DNA from: Streptomyces sp. TLI_105
GTDB lineage: Bacteria > Actinomycetota > Actinomycetes > Streptomycetales > Streptomycetaceae
Direction: 5' to 3'
DNA: 64,000 nucleotides
NCBI RefSeq assembly: GCF_900105415.1
Contig: NZ_FNSM01000001.1
Coordinates: forward strand, 7,324,001-7,388,000
Positions 29,055 to 38,127 of the stretch are shown here, piece after piece. Within the stretch, counting starts at the first letter, position 1, and every line of letters starts with the position of its first letter. The notes beneath the pieces were generated by a model. The model had not been told where the DNA came from, made no database searches, and saw only the letters and a list, made by a program, of their open reading frames with translations. A program made the position numbers and the translations under genes.

Positions 29055-29128
29055 TAGCGGGGACAGGATTTGAACCTGCGACCTCTGGGTTATGAGCCCA
29101 GCGAGCTACCGAGCTGCTCCACCCCGCG
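29055..29128 (-). tRNA. initiator tRNA-fMet (CAT anticodon)
   Basis: The minus strand folds into a full cloverleaf of 74 bases without encoded CCA. The acceptor is CGCGGGG/CCCCGC with C1 unpaired against T72. The D arm contains GAGCAGCTCGGTAGCTC, the anticodon stem CTGGG/CCCAG surrounds loop CTCATAA, and the T arm contains GGTTCAAATCC. The unpaired first base and three G:C pairs in the anticodon stem are the initiator hallmarks, so this is fMet rather than elongator Met. Confidence 0.95.
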
Positions 29129-29325
29129 TCGGAAGGCCCCACTGTACGCCACCCACGGCACCGCCCAAGAGCAGGCCGAAGAGGCCGCCTGCGGCGTCGC
29201 TTCCTGTGGTCACGGAGGGTGTAGGCATGTAGCGTTCCTGTTAGCTGTCGTGGTTCGGACGTTCCTCTCTGCCCACGCTCCAGGCGTGGGCTTGAGGCAC
29301 GGCGAGGAATCGAGTACTGCCCGGT
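29129..29325. other. promoter region of tRNA and hairpin
   Basis: Holds the tRNA promoter (minus strand) and a small hairpin, CCCACGC/GCGTGGG at 29272-29290. No gene seen. Confidence 0.4.
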
Positions 29326-29679
29326 GACGGGTGGCTGCTGTGGCGCCTGCGGCAGTATGTCCGGCCCGAGGCGCTGCCGGCGCGGCGCGTGGTCGTCGAG
29401 TTCGCGTTCCGGCTTCCGGAAGAGCCGGACGAACGGGCCTGGCTGGTCCTGTCGGGCCGGGGCTCCGGGGACGACGTCAGCGCGTGCCGGGTGCACCCCG
29501 GCTACGAGGTCGACGTCTGGGTCGGCGCCGACCTCGCCGAGACCCACCGCCTCGTCGCCGGCACCACCACCCTCGCCGCCGCCCGCCGCGCCGGCCACCT
29601 CCACCTGCACGGCGACCCCGACCTGGTGGCCGCCTTCCCCACCTGGTTCGCCTGGCGCACCCCGCACGACACCCGCTAG
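29326..29679 (+). pseudogene. C-terminal domain of an HxlR-type regulator with SCP2-like fold
   Basis: About 117 codons read DGWLLWRLRQYVRPEALPARRVVVEFAFRLPEE..., then CRVHPGYEVDVWVGADLAETHRL and DPDLVAAFPTWFAW. This is the C-terminal SCP2-like ligand domain seen after the winged helix in some HxlR-family regulators. The DNA-binding part is absent upstream and there is no ribosome site, so it is a truncated remnant. The longest methionine/valine start (29389) would give 96 residues. Confidence 0.5.
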
Positions 29680-30169
29680 TACTGCAACGGCGCTTGCCCC
29701 GAGGGCCGCCGCGGGGACACTACCCACGACGCCGCCCCCTCGGCCCGAAGGCAGAAGGGGCGGCTTCGTCATGTCCGAGGTCAGGCCACGTCGTGTCCGT
29801 GCTTGGCGAGGACGAGACCCCGCCAGTGCCGCCACTGCGCGTCCCACCGCGCGTGCTGCTCGACCGTCCAGCCGTCTCGCCCTCCACGCTCATCTCAGCC
29901 GCAGGCCGGATCGTATGCGTCGGCGTTGACCCCGACGCATACGCCCCTCAGGGCCGAACGTTCTTCTGCACCGGAGACGTCCGGCGTCGACCTCGCCCGT
30001 CAGGCCCTCTTCACCGCCCGAGAGGCGGCGAAATCGGGGGACAGAATTCGCATAGCGATCTCATTGTGGCCTGACCGGGCCCCCGAGACGAAGGAAATCG
30101 ATCAGCCGGAGGGGCTTCGCCTGAAAGGATGGGTGGAAGTCAGGGAGTGTCGCTGCCGGAAGGGGAGGC
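29680..30169. other. intergenic region with an 11-bp-stem hairpin
   Basis: No intact gene. GTATGCGTCGG/CCGACGCATAC forms a hairpin with an 8-base loop at 29913-29942. On the minus strand about 35 codons ending near 29780 (WTVEQHARWDAQWRHWRG) look like a protein tail without a start. The promoter of the two-TM gene must lie in the last 100 bases. Confidence 0.4.
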
Positions 30170-30613
30170 GTGTCGGAGAACGGGACGGACGATGTGATCG
30201 ACGGCGTGGTGCAGGAAGAGCAGCCGGTGACACGGTTGCCCGAGGCCCTCGTCAGGGAGATGAACCGTGAGATCCGGCGCTGGCGCGTCGCCACCTTCAA
30301 CTACGGTCTCGCGTACTACCTGAGCCGGATCCTGTTGATCCTGGCCAGCGCCGTCGTGGCCGCCGACCAGAACCTGAGCGGTGGCCACGGGAACTGGCTG
30401 ATCACCTGGGTCCCGGCGCTGGCTCTGATCGTCGCCGTGATGACCGCGGTGGACACCTGGCTGAAGCCCCAGCAGAAGTGGCGCGGGTTCATGGAGTCCC
30501 GCGACGCCCTGGTCGATCTGATGATCCAGGCCGACGGGGGACTGCCGGCCGACCAAGTGCGGGCCAAGCTCCTGAAGCTGCGTCAGCAGCACCGGGAACG
30601 GAACGTCTTCTGA
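30170..30613 (+). CDS. two-TM protein, SLATT/DUF4231-like
   Basis: The 147 residues have a soluble acidic N-terminus (1-40), two hydrophobic helices (about 46-65, LAYYLSRILLILASAVVAA; about 77-97, LITWVPALALIVAVMTAVDTWL) and a charged C-terminal helix (KPQQKWRGFMESRDALVDL). Two close TM helices followed by a W/R-rich helix is the layout of SLATT and DUF4231 proteins, which are proposed pore-forming effectors in nucleotide- or protease-controlled conflict systems. GTG 30170 has GGAAGG upstream. It converges on the Nudix-like gene with a 34-base gap and lies close to the caspase-NTPase operon. The family call is tentative. Confidence 0.6.
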   Translation: MSENGTDDVIDGVVQEEQPVTRLPEALVREMNREIRRWRVATFNYGLAYYLSRILLILASAVVAADQNLSGGHGNWLITWVPALALIVAVMTAVDTWLKPQQKWRGFMESRDALVDLMIQADGGLPADQVRAKLLKLRQQHRERNVF

Positions 30614-30647
30614 CCGTACCCGGTGCCGCCGACGCGGCGGGCCGGGG

Positions 30648-31667
30648 TCAGCCGGCCTCCTTGAGCCGCCGCAGCGCACGGCGTTCGGCGGCCTCGACGT
30701 CCAGCCGGCCCGACGGGGAGCCCCCGCGGGCGATGACGGAGGCCCGGACCAGGGAGAGGTAGAAGAGCGCGGGGGCGCACGGTGTCCAGGTCTTCTCGGG
30801 ATCCTCGTCCAGGAGGAAATCGAGCACACTGTCGGGATCGGCCGGGACGAAGCTGAACCGGTCGTGCTCCCACTTGTCTTCGATGCCCCGGCTGCGGCGG
30901 GCGACGAGGTCCGCGGAGCTGAGGTCGGTGAGCACCGCGCGGTAGAAAGCCGCCCACTGGTGGTTACGCAGGTCGAGGGCGAAGGCGAGCAGTTCCAGCT
31001 CGACGGCGTCCTCGTCCTGGACGGCCAGTTCCTCGCGGAGCGCGCGCCGCGCCACGGCCTTGAGACTGATGGGCCTGCCATCCGCCGGGACGTCGTGGAT
31101 GGCGGCGAGCCCTTCGTTGACCGACGAGTTCCAGCGCTGCTTGTTCTGGCCCTCGACCTGGATGCTCCTTCGGGCGAAGACCATCTTCCCGTCGAGGCCG
31201 GTCTCGACGGCGACGTTGACGCCGAAGCTGCAGGAGAGGAAGGAGGGGGCCTCCACCGGGTCGGAGTTCGTCAGGTACTGCGAACGCAGCGTGGCGGAGG
31301 AGTCCCCCTCGTCCAGGGGCCTGTCCAGGTTGATGGAGGTGGCAAGGAAGTCGTAGTAGTCCGCGTCGCACAGGCTGATCCGCACCTGGGGCTCTTCGGT
31401 CTCGTCGGTACGGGAGGAGACGACGCTCTCCACGGCGAAGCGGGGGTTGTTCCACGCGAAGCGCTCTCCGACCGCCTGCTTGCGCTTCTGTTCCGCCTCG
31501 ATCTCATGGCGCCACTGCTGGACCTTCACCGGTAGGTCCACCCGGCGGAGGCCGGGCTCGTAAATGATGGTGACGTTCTCCTCCCGGATCGGACGCGTGC
31601 CGTCCCCCTCGAAGATGTGGCAGTCCGTCTCCGTCTCCCCGATGATGAACGCGTCGCGCTGATTCAT
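30648..31667 (-). CDS. Nudix-like protein divergent from the caspase-NTPase operon
   Basis: The 339 residues start [19 protein letters not shown] with GAGGGG before the ATG. The first 90 residues are charged and partly helical ([24 protein letters not shown]). The second half has [21 protein letters not shown] followed by [14 protein letters not shown], which resembles a Nudix helix. The canonical RE before the variable residue is changed (RRALREEL), so catalysis is doubtful and a nucleotide-binding sensor role is possible. Its 5' end faces the caspase-NTPase start with only 58 bases between them, so the two are probably co-regulated. I am not sure of the family. Confidence 0.5.
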   Translation of the reverse strand: MNQRDAFIIGETETDCHIFEGDGTRPIREENVTIIYEPGLRRVDLPVKVQQWRHEIEAEQKRKQAVGERFAWNNPRFAVESVVSSRTDETEEPQVRISLCDADYYDFLATSINLDRPLDEGDSSATLRSQYLTNSDPVEAPSFLSCSFGVNVAVETGLDGKMVFARRSIQVEGQNKQRWNSSVNEGLAAIHDVPADGRPISLKAVARRALREELAVQDEDAVELELLAFALDLRNHQWAAFYRAVLTDLSSADLVARRSRGIEDKWEHDRFSFVPADPDSVLDFLLDEDPEKTWTPCAPALFYLSLVRASVIARGGSPSGRLDVEAAERRALRRLKEAG

Positions 31668-31725
31668 GAGGTCCCCTCACCTGACGTCCAGTAGTGTGAC
31701 CCGGCACACTCGATCCTCGGATGCG
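31668..31725. promoter_or_regulatory. shared divergent promoter region
   Basis: Fifty-eight bases separate the Nudix-like ATG (minus) from the chosen caspase-NTPase ATG (plus). Both promoters must lie here or inside the genes. GTGTGACCCGGCACAC (31694-31709) contains the inverted repeat GTGTG/CACAC and could be an operator. No standard -35/-10 pair is clear. Confidence 0.4.
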
Positions 31726-34700
31726 ATGTCAGGTTGCCACAAACCGAGCCGCCTTCGGGCAGGGGGCGTGGATCAACTCTGGGGGGAATTCCTGTTGGAG
31801 CACTTACAGGGGCGCGACGGACTGGTCGCCACGGTGGTCGTCGACCGGTATCGCGGAGACGAGCGGGGAGTCAGGGACCGCCCTCTTCTGAGGGGAACGG
31901 CCGCACGCTTCGTCGAACAGATGCGGCGCCTCGGATTCAACCTGCCCGCGCAGGTCCTGACGAGTACGGACGGAGCGCCGCCCCCCTCTGCGGGGCGCGA
32001 ACGGATCCACGCGTTCGTGGCGCGGCTCCGCCAGCAGGCGGCAAGACGGAAGGTCCTCTACTGGACGGGTCACGGCGAGGTCGTGGGGGACACCTTCTAC
32101 CTGGCCTGCGAGGACAGTTACGAGGAGGGACGGTTCGACCCCCGCCGGGCCGTGACCGCTGAGGAACTGGTCGCCTGGCTCGCCGAGGACGCCACGGACA
32201 CCTTGCTCGTCCTGGACGCGTGCTTCGCGGGGGAAGCGATACGGGCGGTGCGGGACAGGGTGGAGGACGTCCGGGGGCGGGCCCCGGGCCCCCGCACCGG
32301 GTTCGCCGTCGTCGCCACCGCCGAGTCCCGGCAGAAGGCCGTGGAAGGCCACTTCGTGGACTGTCTGGAGCAGGTGCTCTCGAACCCCGCCTTCCTCGTC
32401 CGCGAGAGCGAGCGGATCTTCTCCCGGGAGCGGCCCGCGGTCTTCTTCCAGCACCTCATGCTGGGCGTGGCGGACCGGATGGAGGAGCAGGCCCTTGACT
32501 GGCGCGAAGTGCACACCCTGGACCCCGCGTTCCTGGCCAACCCCTACTGTTCCCGACCCGGCGCCGCCCTGCGGTCGGAGGACGACGAGTCCTGGATCGG
32601 ACGGGAGTTCCCGCACGACGAACTGCCGGTGTTCTCCGACTCGGGCGACAGGTGGCACCTGCGGGACTTCGCGGAACGGCAGCACGCCGTCACCGAGGTG
32701 GTCGACTGGCTGCGCACCCGGGAGACCGGGATGTACACGATCACGGGGGCGTCGGGAGCGGGCAAGTCCACCCTGCTGTCCTACGTGGCGCACCTGACGG
32801 ACGAGAACTTCGTGGCCACCCTGGCCGAGGACCGCCGGCCGCGGAACCTGCCCGAACTGCGCTCGGTGAACGCGGCGGTCCACTGCCGGGGAAAGACCCT
32901 CTCCGCCCTCTGCCACGAACTGACGGAGCGCCTGCGCTCGCTGGGGCTCGGGAACACCGGAGCCGAACGGCCGTCACCATCCGCGTGTGTGGAGGAGATC
33001 GAGCGGCTCGCCGCACGCAAGGGCATCCTCACCCTGCTGTTCGACGGACTGGACGAGGCGGCGGCCGGTCACTCCTTCGACATCGCGAGAAGCCTGCTCA
33101 ATCCGCTCGCGGCCCGGCCGCGCGTGCGGGTCGTGGTCGCTACCCGCCCGAACTCCCGCCGCAACCTCCCAGGCGATCCGTCTGCCGAGTCTCTGCTGGA
33201 TGTCCTCCACTGCGTACAGCCGCTGGAGCTGGACCGGTCAGCCGGGGTCGAGCAGGACATCACCCGCCACGTCGAACGCCTCCTGGGGGAGGCGAACTCC
33301 CCCTATAACCTGCTGCCGGACGCGGTGCAGACCCGTGGTGCTGTTGCCCGGTACATCGCGGCCCGCAGCAACGGCCTCTTCCTCGTGGCCACCCTGTGGG
33401 CGCGCCGCCTCGTCCTCCTGCCCGAAGCAGTCGCGGAGCACCGGCTCGACCGGGAACTCCGCCCCGGCACGGCCGTCCTCGATCTCCTGCTCGCGGAGGA
33501 GCTCGACCGGATCGATCCGCAGGACCCCGGACGGGTCAGGGACTTCATGCGGGGCCTCGCGCTCGCGCAGGGCGTCGGGCTCCCCCAACCGGAAGTGTGG
33601 CTCGCCGTGACCAACGCGGTGCGGACCCCGGGCGGCAGGGAGTACGACCACGGGGATCTGCTGGACGTGGTCCGCAGGACCACCGGCGTGACGATCGCGG
33701 AGGACGACGAGTTCGGCACGCCGGTCTACCGCCTCCACCACCCCAGCTTCGGCGCGCACCTGCTGCACGGGGAGGCGGAGGTGAGACGTCGACACAGGGC
33801 CGTGGTCCGCGCCCTGACCCCCGGGTCACCCACGGACTGGCAGGGGGCGGAGCCCTACGTCATCCACTACCTGGCGGCGCACGCGGCCCTGGCCGGTGAC
33901 GACGTCCTCGACGAACTGGTGGCCGACCACCACTTCCTGGTGGCCACCGCGCCCGACGTCCTGGAACCGCTGGTCGCCGCCCGGTCGGCGACGACCCCCC
34001 AGAGCACGCTGTATCTGCGCGTGGCCGACGACTTCCGCGGGAACCCGTCTCCGGCAGGACGGTGGGCGGTGCTGCGAGCCACCGCCCTGGCGATGTTCTC
34101 CGCCGAATTCCTGCAGGACGTACCGCGACCGCCGTCCGTGTTCTGGGAAGACGTGTGGAGCAGCGCCGAACGGCTCCCGCTGCGGCGGAGCCGGCCGGCC
34201 CCCTCGGGCGGTGCGTTGGCGGTGCACTGGGAGGAGGGCGACGGGACCGTCCACGTGGCTGGCGCCGGCGAGATCGTCTCGTGGACCGCGGACGGGCACC
34301 GGACGCTGACCAGGAACACGGGCCCGGCCACCTGGTCATCACCTCCCCAACAGCGGGGCCTCACGGTGTCGGGACAGGGCGAGAGCCGGGTGATCGCGAC
34401 CCACGACAGCCAGTGCGTGCGGATCTGGCAGGGCGGTGGCAAGCACCCGGTCGAGGAGCTGCACTGGGGAGGGAAGACCAACGCCGTCGACTCGGTGTGC
34501 AACGGCCGGGACGTCTTCCTCGCCGTGGCTGACGGCATCGGCCTGTGGGTATGGCGGTGGGACAGCTCCTCGGCCTACGTCCGGGGCCGGATCAGACAGC
34601 CGCTCCACGCCCCCGGGCAGGTGAACTGCGTGGCGGCGGTCGTCCGCGACGGGCGCGTCGGCGTGCTCACGGGCGGGCCCGGGGGAGTGACCGTGCGGGA

Positions 34701-36210
34701 GGTGCGGGGACTCAGGCTGGGAAGGCCCGGACTCGAACACATGCGTTCCCTGACCGACGGCGCCGAAGTGATCGGCTCGCTGGCGGTGATGGCCACCGGG
34801 GAGGGTGCCGGGGCCGTGGTCGCGGCCCTTGACGGCCACACCCTCCGTGTCTGGCACATGGAGGACCTCTTCCATGGTGAGGCGGAACTGCGGTTCCGCG
34901 CCCGTACCGCGGGCCAGGTCGTGGCCCTCGGGCACGGCCCGTACGGCGTGCTGACCGCCGTACAGGAGAACACCCAGGCGCAGGTGTGGGACGAGTCGGG
35001 CAGGGAGCACGTGCCCCTGCCGTGCGACCACGGGCACAAGTCCCTGGCCTTCGACCCCTCGGGGAGCGGACGCCTCGCGGTCGCGGACGACACCCGGCTC
35101 CAGATCTGGGAGCCGCACACCCCCTTCGGAGCCGGGGGGACCGCCCGGGAACCCGTCAGGGGCCGCCTGGCCGAAAAGCCGCAGTTGCGGATGGCGCAGA
35201 GCTCCGACGGCACCATGCTCCTCGCCCGCTCGCAGGGCTCCGACGTACTGACGAGCCTGCACACTGCGGCCGGCCGGATCGTCGGCGGGCCGCGGCTCCC
35301 GCACCCGCACCAGGTGAGCGCGCTCGCCGTCACGAAGGCCGGTGACGGCTGGAAGGTCGTAGCGGCCGGGTACCGGCACGTGCTGCTGTGGAGCCTCGGG
35401 CCCGGTCTCGAACTCCTGGACACGGAGGAGTTCGACCTGCCGGGCGCGTACGACGTGGCGGCGTCCTCCCTCGACGTCTCCGTCACGGAGGAGGGCCGGA
35501 CGCGCCTGATGTGGCCGTCCGGGCAGGAGGTCATCACGTGGGAGCGCGAGGGCCTCAGACGCGGCCCGTGGCGGGAAGGCCACACCTTCGTCCTGAGGGC
35601 CTCGGGCACCGTGCAGAAGCTGGAGCGAGTGGGAGTGCCCGGCGGGCCGTCCTGGCTCTCCCTATGGGGTGGCGACGCGGCCCGGGTGTGGAACCTCGAC
35701 CGGCCGGACGCGCTGCCGGAACCGGTGCACTGCGCCGGGGCGAGGGCCGTCGCGACGGGAGTGCTCAGACGGGTCGTCCGGCCGGTTCCCCTGGTGGCCT
35801 ACGCGACGAAGTACACAGTGGAGATCGTCCGGTGCGACAGCGGCGATGGGGTGTCGACCTCGCTGCCCGAGCAGCCCGGCGAACCGCTCGACGGGCTCAC
35901 CTTCGCCGGACCGCCGGAGCTTCCCCTGCTCATCGGCTGGAGCCGGGGCTCCGGCCGCCTCCTGCTCTGGGACGTACGGCGGGAGCAGGCGCTGGAACCG
36001 ATGGAGTCCCGCGGTTACCCAGTGGCGAACGTCGACTCCGTCTACGACGGCCACCACATCACGCTGATGATCCAGGGCATCGCGCAGAAGAGCATCCGCT
36101 GCGACCAGGTGGCCCTGCCCTGGCGCGTCGAGGAAGACGCGCCAGCGCCCCGGGTCGGCAGACAGCGCGGGCCGGCTTCCGCCCCGAGAAGAGAGGAGAG
36201 CGTCTCGTGA
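31726..36210 (+). CDS. caspase-like protease / STAND (NACHT-type) ATPase / beta-propeller protein
   Basis: The protein has 1494 residues. Residues 30-260 form a caspase (C14) domain with catalytic His116 in YWTGHGE and Cys166 in LVLDACFAG. Residues 320-560 form a P-loop ATPase with Walker A GASGAGKST (341-349), Walker B LTLLFDGLDEA (Asp440) and VVVATRPNSRR. A helical region (about 560-800) and a long repetitive beta-rich part (about 830-1470) with WD40-like repeats follow (CVRIWQ, LRVWHMED, LQIWEP, VLLWSL, ARVWNLD, LLLWDV). This is the layout of NLR-like switches with a protease effector. The start is uncertain: ATG 31726 has no ribosome site and GTG 31768 is an alternative. The stop overlaps the hydrolase start. 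Confidence 0.85.
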   Translation: MSGCHKPSRLRAGGVDQLWGEFLLEHLQGRDGLVATVVVDRYRGDERGVRDRPLLRGTAARFVEQMRRLGFNLPAQVLTSTDGAPPPSAGRERIHAFVARLRQQAARRKVLYWTGHGEVVGDTFYLACEDSYEEGRFDPRRAVTAEELVAWLAEDATDTLLVLDACFAGEAIRAVRDRVEDVRGRAPGPRTGFAVVATAESRQKAVEGHFVDCLEQVLSNPAFLVRESERIFSRERPAVFFQHLMLGVADRMEEQALDWREVHTLDPAFLANPYCSRPGAALRSEDDESWIGREFPHDELPVFSDSGDRWHLRDFAERQHAVTEVVDWLRTRETGMYTITGASGAGKSTLLSYVAHLTDENFVATLAEDRRPRNLPELRSVNAAVHCRGKTLSALCHELTERLRSLGLGNTGAERPSPSACVEEIERLAARKGILTLLFDGLDEAAAGHSFDIARSLLNPLAARPRVRVVVATRPNSRRNLPGDPSAESLLDVLHCVQPLELDRSAGVEQDITRHVERLLGEANSPYNLLPDAVQTRGAVARYIAARSNGLFLVATLWARRLVLLPEAVAEHRLDRELRPGTAVLDLLLAEELDRIDPQDPGRVRDFMRGLALAQGVGLPQPEVWLAVTNAVRTPGGREYDHGDLLDVVRRTTGVTIAEDDEFGTPVYRLHHPSFGAHLLHGEAEVRRRHRAVVRALTPGSPTDWQGAEPYVIHYLAAHAALAGDDVLDELVADHHFLVATAPDVLEPLVAARSATTPQSTLYLRVADDFRGNPSPAGRWAVLRATALAMFSAEFLQDVPRPPSVFWEDVWSSAERLPLRRSRPAPSGGALAVHWEEGDGTVHVAGAGEIVSWTADGHRTLTRNTGPATWSSPPQQRGLTVSGQGESRVIATHDSQCVRIWQGGGKHPVEELHWGGKTNAVDSVCNGRDVFLAVADGIGLWVWRWDSSSAYVRGRIRQPLHAPGQVNCVAAVVRDGRVGVLTGGPGGVTVREVRGLRLGRPGLEHMRSLTDGAEVIGSLAVMATGEGAGAVVAALDGHTLRVWHMEDLFHGEAELRFRARTAGQVVALGHGPYGVLTAVQENTQAQVWDESGREHVPLPCDHGHKSLAFDPSGSGRLAVADDTRLQIWEPHTPFGAGGTAREPVRGRLAEKPQLRMAQSSDGTMLLARSQGSDVLTSLHTAAGRIVGGPRLPHPHQVSALAVTKAGDGWKVVAAGYRHVLLWSLGPGLELLDTEEFDLPGAYDVAASSLDVSVTEEGRTRLMWPSGQEVITWEREGLRRGPWREGHTFVLRASGTVQKLERVGVPGGPSWLSLWGGDAARVWNLDRPDALPEPVHCAGARAVATGVLRRVVRPVPLVAYATKYTVEIVRCDSGDGVSTSLPEQPGEPLDGLTFAGPPELPLLIGWSRGSGRLLLWDVRREQALEPMESRGYPVANVDSVYDGHHITLMIQGIAQKSIRCDQVALPWRVEEDAPAPRVGRQRGPASAPRREESVS

Positions 36211-37589
36211 GGGACGACTTCGTCATCCTGGTCCCCGGCATCATGGGCACGGCCCTGACCCGGGACGGACTCGACGTCTGGGACCTGTCCCTCCAGACAC
36301 TCGGCGGCTTCCTCGGGCCGAGGAGGACGAAGGAGGTGCTCAGGCTCCAGGAGGGCATCGGGAACGCCGACCCGGAACCGCCCCACGCCCTGGACGTGGG
36401 GCGCGTGATCCCCAGCGCCCGCCTGCTGCCCGGCCTGGTCTCTGACACCGGCTTTGCCGGGCTCCGGCAGAGCCTCGGGCTCACGGAGGAGCAGTTCGCC
36501 GTCTTCCCGTACGACTGGCGCCTCAGCAACCGCAACACGGCCGCGAAGCTGGAGCGGTTCGTCGACGAGCGGCTGGAGCGCTGGCGGACGACGGCCGACC
36601 CGGGACTCCATCCGGGCGCGTGCGACGCGAAGGTGGTCTTCGTGTGCCGCTCGATGGGCGGCCTTGTCGTGCGGTACTACACCGAGGTTCTCGGCGGATG
36701 GAGGAACACCCGGTCGGTCACGACGCTGGGCACGCCCTACTCGGGGAGCGTGAAGGCGCTGCGGTTCCTGACCGGCCGGGCGCGTTGGGTACCCGGACCG
36801 CTCAACGAGTGGGTCCGCGAGGTCTGTTCGACGTACCCCTCGCTGGGGCAGCTGATCCCGACGTACCGGATGGTGCTCGACCCCAAGGAGGGCAGGACCG
36901 AACTCACCCATCGAGCGTCGGTCGAGGGCATCGACCTCCGGACGATCGAGGATTCGTTCGCCTTCTTCAAAGAGATCAAGACGGCTGTCCGAGTCAACGA
37001 CGAACAGTACGGACGGGACCGCTACGCCCTGCACGCCTTCGGCGGCGACAAGCACCGCACCGATCAGGCGGTGTCCTTCTCCGCGACGGGCAGGTTGACG
37101 TTCCACTCCGACTTCTCGGGATCCGCCGACCCCGACGACCGGTCCATCACGCCCCGTGGGGACGGCACGGTGGCGGCCTTCGCACAGATCCCGCCCGAGT
37201 GGGGCTCCCTGGGCCGTGCGCTGTGGCTGGACAGCAGGCACGCAGACCTCGTCAACGCCGAGGGGGCCGTCGAGCAACTCAGGCGCATCTGCCACGACAT
37301 GCCGCTCGCCCGGCTGCTCAGCTCCGACCACCCCGTCGGCGTGGAACTGCCCGACGTCGCCGTGGCAGGCGAGCCGTTCGAGGTGTGGGCGACGGACGCC
37401 GACGCGGCCATGCAGCTGCGGGTGCGCCGCGTGGCCGAGGACGGCACGCACGGGGAGGACGTGGAGATGGCACCGTGCGGTGACGGCGCCTTCCGTGCCG
37501 AGCTGCAGTCCGAGCCCGGGCGGTGGACGGTGGAGGTCTACTCGCCGACGACCACGTACGTGTGCCGGGACGTGGTCCTGGTCCTGTGA
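36207..37589 (+). CDS. LCAT/phospholipase-like alpha/beta hydrolase
   Basis: The 460 residues start FVILVPGIMGTAL (oxyanion loop), then FPYDWRLSNR and the nucleophile CRSMGG (Ser149, usual form GHSMGG). RGDGTVAA (Asp319) and DSRHADLV (His345) complete the triad, the same order as in lecithin:cholesterol acyltransferases and related bacterial lipases. A C-terminal beta-sandwich (about 360-460) is added. There is no signal peptide, so it acts inside the cell. GTG 36207 overlaps the caspase-NTPase stop by 4 bases, so the two are made together. The best reading is a membrane-lipid-attacking effector held inactive until released by the upstream protease/ATPase. Confidence 0.85.
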   Translation: MRDDFVILVPGIMGTALTRDGLDVWDLSLQTLGGFLGPRRTKEVLRLQEGIGNADPEPPHALDVGRVIPSARLLPGLVSDTGFAGLRQSLGLTEEQFAVFPYDWRLSNRNTAAKLERFVDERLERWRTTADPGLHPGACDAKVVFVCRSMGGLVVRYYTEVLGGWRNTRSVTTLGTPYSGSVKALRFLTGRARWVPGPLNEWVREVCSTYPSLGQLIPTYRMVLDPKEGRTELTHRASVEGIDLRTIEDSFAFFKEIKTAVRVNDEQYGRDRYALHAFGGDKHRTDQAVSFSATGRLTFHSDFSGSADPDDRSITPRGDGTVAAFAQIPPEWGSLGRALWLDSRHADLVNAEGAVEQLRRICHDMPLARLLSSDHPVGVELPDVAVAGEPFEVWATDADAAMQLRVRRVAEDGTHGEDVEMAPCGDGAFRAELQSEPGRWTVEVYSPTTTYVCRDVVLVL

Positions 37590-37883
37590 CCGCCCGCCGT
37601 CACGAGAGCATCGCCCCCTCAAGGCATACGAAGTCCCGTGCCGCTTCCCTGCTCCGGCCTGATCGGCGAGACACGGCGAGCCAGGCCCGGATGCTCCAGG
37701 CCATCGAGACCGCCGCCGCGCACGTCGCCTCCTACGGCCTGCCGCTCGCCTACGGCCTGCCGCTCAGGAGCCACGGCGGCATCCGGCTGGGCGGGATTCC
37801 GCCCACAGGACACAGAGCCGGACCGGCTCTGGTGGGAGCTGCGTGATGCGCACAGCCACGCCGCCGAGCAGCCGGCCACCCTC

Positions 37884-38036
37884 TGCTCCGCCTGGATCGA
37901 ACGGACCATCTCCTGGTTCACCGGATACCGACGCCTGAGCCACCGCTACGAACGCAACCCCGCCAACTACCTGGCCTTTCTCGGCCTTGCCGCAGCCATC
38001 TGCTGCTACAAACGACGCGCCCGCCCCACCACATAG
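37884..38036 (+). pseudogene. IS5-family transposase, C-terminal fragment
   Basis: About 50 codons encode WIERTISWFTGYRRLSHRYE and NYLAFLGLAAAICCYKR, the diagnostic end of IS5-type DDE transposases, with the last catalytic Glu in ERT. Everything upstream is missing. Confidence 0.75.
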
Positions 38037-38039
38037 GAC

Positions 38040-38127
38040 ACGGTCCAAGACCGCGGCCTCCCGGGGCCACAAGAAGCTCAAGGCGTTCCTCGCCGAGCTG
38101 CTGGAAACCGAGAAAGGGGACAGCTGA
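38040..38127 (+). pseudogene. gene tail cut by transposase debris
   Basis: The frame encodes RSKTAASRGHKKLKAFLAEL and ends EKGDS-stop, overlapping the next start by one base (TGATG). It looks like the last 28 residues of a gene whose front was replaced by the IS5 fragment. The family is unknown. Confidence 0.4.

Noticed and set aside
29055..29128. Elongator tRNA-Met
   Set aside because: The unpaired first acceptor base and the three G:C pairs next to the anticodon loop are initiator features.
29913..29942. Hairpin as a cis-acting RNA or attenuator for the two-TM gene
   Set aside because: It lies more than 220 bases upstream and no conserved riboswitch or leader-peptide features accompany it; it may simply be a terminator.
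31666..31725. Start of the caspase-ATPase gene at the first in-frame ATG, 31666
   Set aside because: It would overlap the start codon of the divergent gene and adds residues without domain similarity (RSPHLTSSSVTRHTRSSD); no ribosome site precedes it.
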